Assembly: GCA_946402275.1 (NCBI GenBank)
Contig: CAMIVY010000016.1
Span: 1 to 64,000 of the forward strand
Length of the DNA stretch: 64,000 nt
Direction: 5' to 3'
Source: an uncultured Prevotella sp.
GTDB taxonomy: Bacteria; Bacteroidota; Bacteroidia; Bacteroidales; Bacteroidaceae
Numbering within the stretch: the first letter of the stretch is position 1; each line of letters starts with the position of its first letter. Under the pieces are notes generated by a model that was not told the origin of the DNA, did not search any database, and saw only the letters and a program-made list of their open reading frames with translations. The translations under genes were made by a program, and so were the position numbers. Shown here piece after piece: positions 62,296 to 64,000 of the stretch.

Positions 62296-62382
62296 AGTTG
62301 AGAGTTGAGAGTTGAAAGTTGAGAGTTTTTTCTATTGCGGCAGCAAATTTTTCACTTTTCACTTTTCACTTTTCACTTTTTT
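62296..62382. repeat. Two short-period arrays in the pyrE-TPP gap
   Basis: A GAGAGTT/GAAAGTT heptamer array (62296-62327) is followed by a CACTTTT array (62351-62382), the same words as at 34598, 53065 and 57360. Confidence 0.8.
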
Positions 62383-62470
62383 TACTACCTTTGACTAACG
62401 TCGAAAGTACTTCCGTTCGAAAAAGTCCAAAATTCTTTTGGCTTTTTGCTCACTTATTCGTACCTTTGCA
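62382..62470 (+). promoter_or_regulatory. Hairpin promoter module, copy C (TPP riboswitch transcript)
   Basis: CCTTTGA near 62388, TCGAAAGTACTT at 62401-62412, left arm AAAAAGTCCAAAA, right arm CTTTTGGCTTTTT, and TACCTTTG at 62461-62468. TTTG at 62437-62440 lies 20 bp upstream of the -7 box. An extra TACCTTTG at 62386-62393 lies at the left edge. Confidence 0.8.
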
Positions 62471-62489
62471 GCCGATTTAGCATAATGCT

Positions 62490-62570
62490 TGTCAAGGGGT
62501 GCTCACGGGTGTGGGCTGAGATGATACCCTCCAAACCTGATACGGGTAATGCCGGCGTAGGGATGACAGA
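62490..62570 (+). ncRNA. TPP (thiamine pyrophosphate) riboswitch
   Basis: The core shows AGGGGTGCTC, the pyrimidine-sensing CTGAGATGATACCC near 62515, and ACCTGATACGGGTAATGCC then GGCGTAGGGA near 62535-62563, the conserved THI-element helices. It lies 48 bp before the TonB receptor ATG, and an AT-rich CCTTATTT/AAATAAGG hairpin (62582-62609) before the ATG may be the expression platform. Confidence 0.95.
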
Positions 62571-62617
62571 GTAACATAACCCCTTATTTTTTAGTATTAA
62601 TAAATAAGGTAAAAGAA

Positions 62618-64000
62618 ATGAGAAAGTTTTTCATGATGACAGTCTTGTGCGCATCATTGTCGCTGCAAGCTGCCGAACTGGACACGCTTAAGAACGTGGA
62701 ACTGCAAGAAGTGGAGGTAATGGCTACACGTGCCACGAAAAAGACACCAATGGCATTCACCAACATGGACAAGGAACAGCTGAAAGCCGTAAACTTCGGA
62801 CAGGACATCCCCTACCTGTTGTCGTTGACCCCTTCGGTAACCATGACCTCCGATGCTGGTAACGGTATTGGCTATACCTCGTTGCGCATTCGTGGTACAG
62901 ACCCTAGCCGCATCAACATCACAGCCAACGGCATTCCCTTGAACGATGCGGAGAGTGCCCAACTCTATTGGGTGAACATGGGTGACTTTGCCAGCAGTGT
63001 GCAGTCTATGCAGATTCAGCGTGGTGTGGGTACATCGACCAATGGTGCAGGTGCCTTTGGTGCTACGCTGAACATGCAAACGGAGAGCATCGGTATGGAA
63101 CCTTTCGTCGGCCTGGACCTGAGCGGTGGTTCTTACTATAGCCACAAGGAGACCCTGCGCTTCGGAACGGGTCTGCTGAAGGGACGCTGGGGCATACAGG
63201 GTCGTTTGTCAAACATAGGCTCCAAGGGTTATCTGGACCGTGCCTCTACCAAACTGAACTCCTACTTCCTGCAGGCTGGCTACTTTGGCGAGAACACAAT
63301 GGTGAAATTCATCACCTTCAATGGCGTGGAAGAGACCTACCATGCGTGGAACTACACGTCGAAATACGAGCAGAGCCTCTTTGGACGCACCTATAACTCA
63401 TGTGGCGAGTATTACGACGAAGAGGGGAACAGGCGTTATTACGACAACCAGACAGACAACTACCATCAGCAGAACTACCAACTGATATGGAACCAGCGAC
63501 TGACCCAGGAGCTGAACCTCAATGCAGCCTTACACTACACCAGAGGTGATGGCTATTACGAGGAATACAAACGTAAGCGCACCCTGTTTGAGTACGACTT
63601 GGACAAGCAAATGACATGGGCCATAAGCGACTTGGTACGCCAAAAGAAGATGGCTAACGACTTCTATGGCGTAGTAGCGTCGATTGTCTATAACAACCAC
63701 CAGAACCTGCAGGCTGTACTGGGTGGCGGATGGAACAAGTATGATGGCGACCACTATGGACTGGTAACATGGGTGAAGAATCCTGTAGATGCTCTGATGC
63801 CTAACCACAAATATTACGACGACAAGACAAAGAAGACTGACTTCAACGTCTATGGAAAGGTGACCTACGAATTCCTGCGCGGTTTGAATGCCTACGTCGA
63901 TTTGCAATATCGACACGTGGGACTTAAGATGGACGGTCCCACTGATGAAATCGACTGGAATGTCAACAAGCGCATCGTCTATGGTATGAAAGAGTCTTTC
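62618..64000 (+). CDS. TonB-dependent outer membrane receptor under TPP control (partial, runs off window)
   Basis: From ATG 62618 (MRKFFMMTVLCASLSLQAAE) the frame stays open to base 64000, 461 codons. After the signal peptide a plug begins (VELQEVEVMATRATKK, LLSLTPSVTMTSD, YTSLRIRGTDPSRINI, GVGTSTNGAGAFGA), then barrel strands with aromatic ends. No CarboxypepD_reg domain precedes it. The riboswitch makes thiamine or a precursor its probable cargo, like the OMP_thi receptors of Bacteroides. The C-terminal barrel is beyond the window. Confidence 0.92.
   Translation, partial: MRKFFMMTVLCASLSLQAAELDTLKNVELQEVEVMATRATKKTPMAFTNMDKEQLKAVNFGQDIPYLLSLTPSVTMTSDAGNGIGYTSLRIRGTDPSRINITANGIPLNDAESAQLYWVNMGDFASSVQSMQIQRGVGTSTNGAGAFGATLNMQTESIGMEPFVGLDLSGGSYYSHKETLRFGTGLLKGRWGIQGRLSNIGSKGYLDRASTKLNSYFLQAGYFGENTMVKFITFNGVEETYHAWNYTSKYEQSLFGRTYNSCGEYYDEEGNRRYYDNQTDNYHQQNYQLIWNQRLTQELNLNAALHYTRGDGYYEEYKRKRTLFEYDLDKQMTWAISDLVRQKKMANDFYGVVASIVYNNHQNLQAVLGGGWNKYDGDHYGLVTWVKNPVDALMPNHKYYDDKTKKTDFNVYGKVTYEFLRGLNAYVDLQYRHVGLKMDGPTDEIDWNVNKRIVYGMKESF

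Overview
The window looks like chromosomal DNA from a member of the Bacteroidales, most likely a Prevotella/Segatella-type organism. The evidence is as follows. Promoters fit the Bacteroidota -7 consensus TAnnTTTG, mostly as TACCTTTG or TATCTTTG. Shine-Dalgarno sites are nearly absent. Secreted proteins end in a YDLNGRRLQGKP...KGxYIKNGxKVVV type IX secretion tail. There are PorW-like and PorX genes, plus Bacteroidota families such as DUF4290, DUF4834 and DUF1599. This is inference from gene content; no 16S rRNA gene is present. The tRNA genes do not encode CCA, and a cca gene is present.

Layout: 1-7.9 kb is an island of secreted or surface proteins with Ig-like repeats and type IX tails, ending at a strong terminator. 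7.9-15 kb holds an LpxA-like acyltransferase paralogue, a four-helix-bundle gene inside inverted repeats, and an RND efflux operon (membrane fusion protein, pump, outer membrane factor). 15-23 kb carries a primary-type sigma factor, cca, a PAP2/beta-barrel protein, and a run of DUF1599, DoxX, tpiA, SPOR and folE genes. 23.4-30 kb has tRNA-Pro, aroA, PorW-like, PorX and tsaE. 30-41.7 kb is housekeeping: trxA, dnaE, psd-pssA, pyrH, birA, a DEDDh exonuclease, tadA and metG. 41.8-49.7 kb is a surface-glycan locus with an acyltransferase, several glycosyltransferases, a flippase, an IspD/TarI cytidylyltransferase, an SDR enzyme and LicD. 49.7-58.8 kb holds nadD, gmk, yicC, tsaB, DUF4290, murA, rimM, dxr and rseP. 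58.9-64 kb carries tRNA-Leu, a lipoprotein, argH, an SRPBCC protein and pyrE. It closes with a TPP riboswitch ahead of a TonB-dependent receptor that runs off the window.

How the genes work together: the PorW-like/PorX pair belongs to the type IX secretion machinery that would export the tailed proteins at the left end. psd and pssA form the phosphatidylethanolamine branch. tsaE and tsaB serve t6A tRNA modification. murA, dxr and rseP serve envelope synthesis and surveillance.

The most unusual signals lie between the genes. (1) Three promoters (metG, tsaB, TPP/TonB) share a module of about 90 bp, in which a hairpin arm supplies the -33 box exactly 20 bp (all three copies) before TACCTTTG, and the arms vary in a compensated way. 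(2) Three four-helix-bundle genes, AT-rich and placed inside operons, are bounded wholly or partly by inverted short-period repeats; one pair is a perfect 23-bp inverted repeat. (3) A REP-like palindrome family occurs five times. (4) Two arrays repeat TCTAGA every 9 bp. (5) Two pairs of normally separate genes are joined in frame without a stop (DoxX/tpiA and a Cys-rich membrane peptide/PorW-like).
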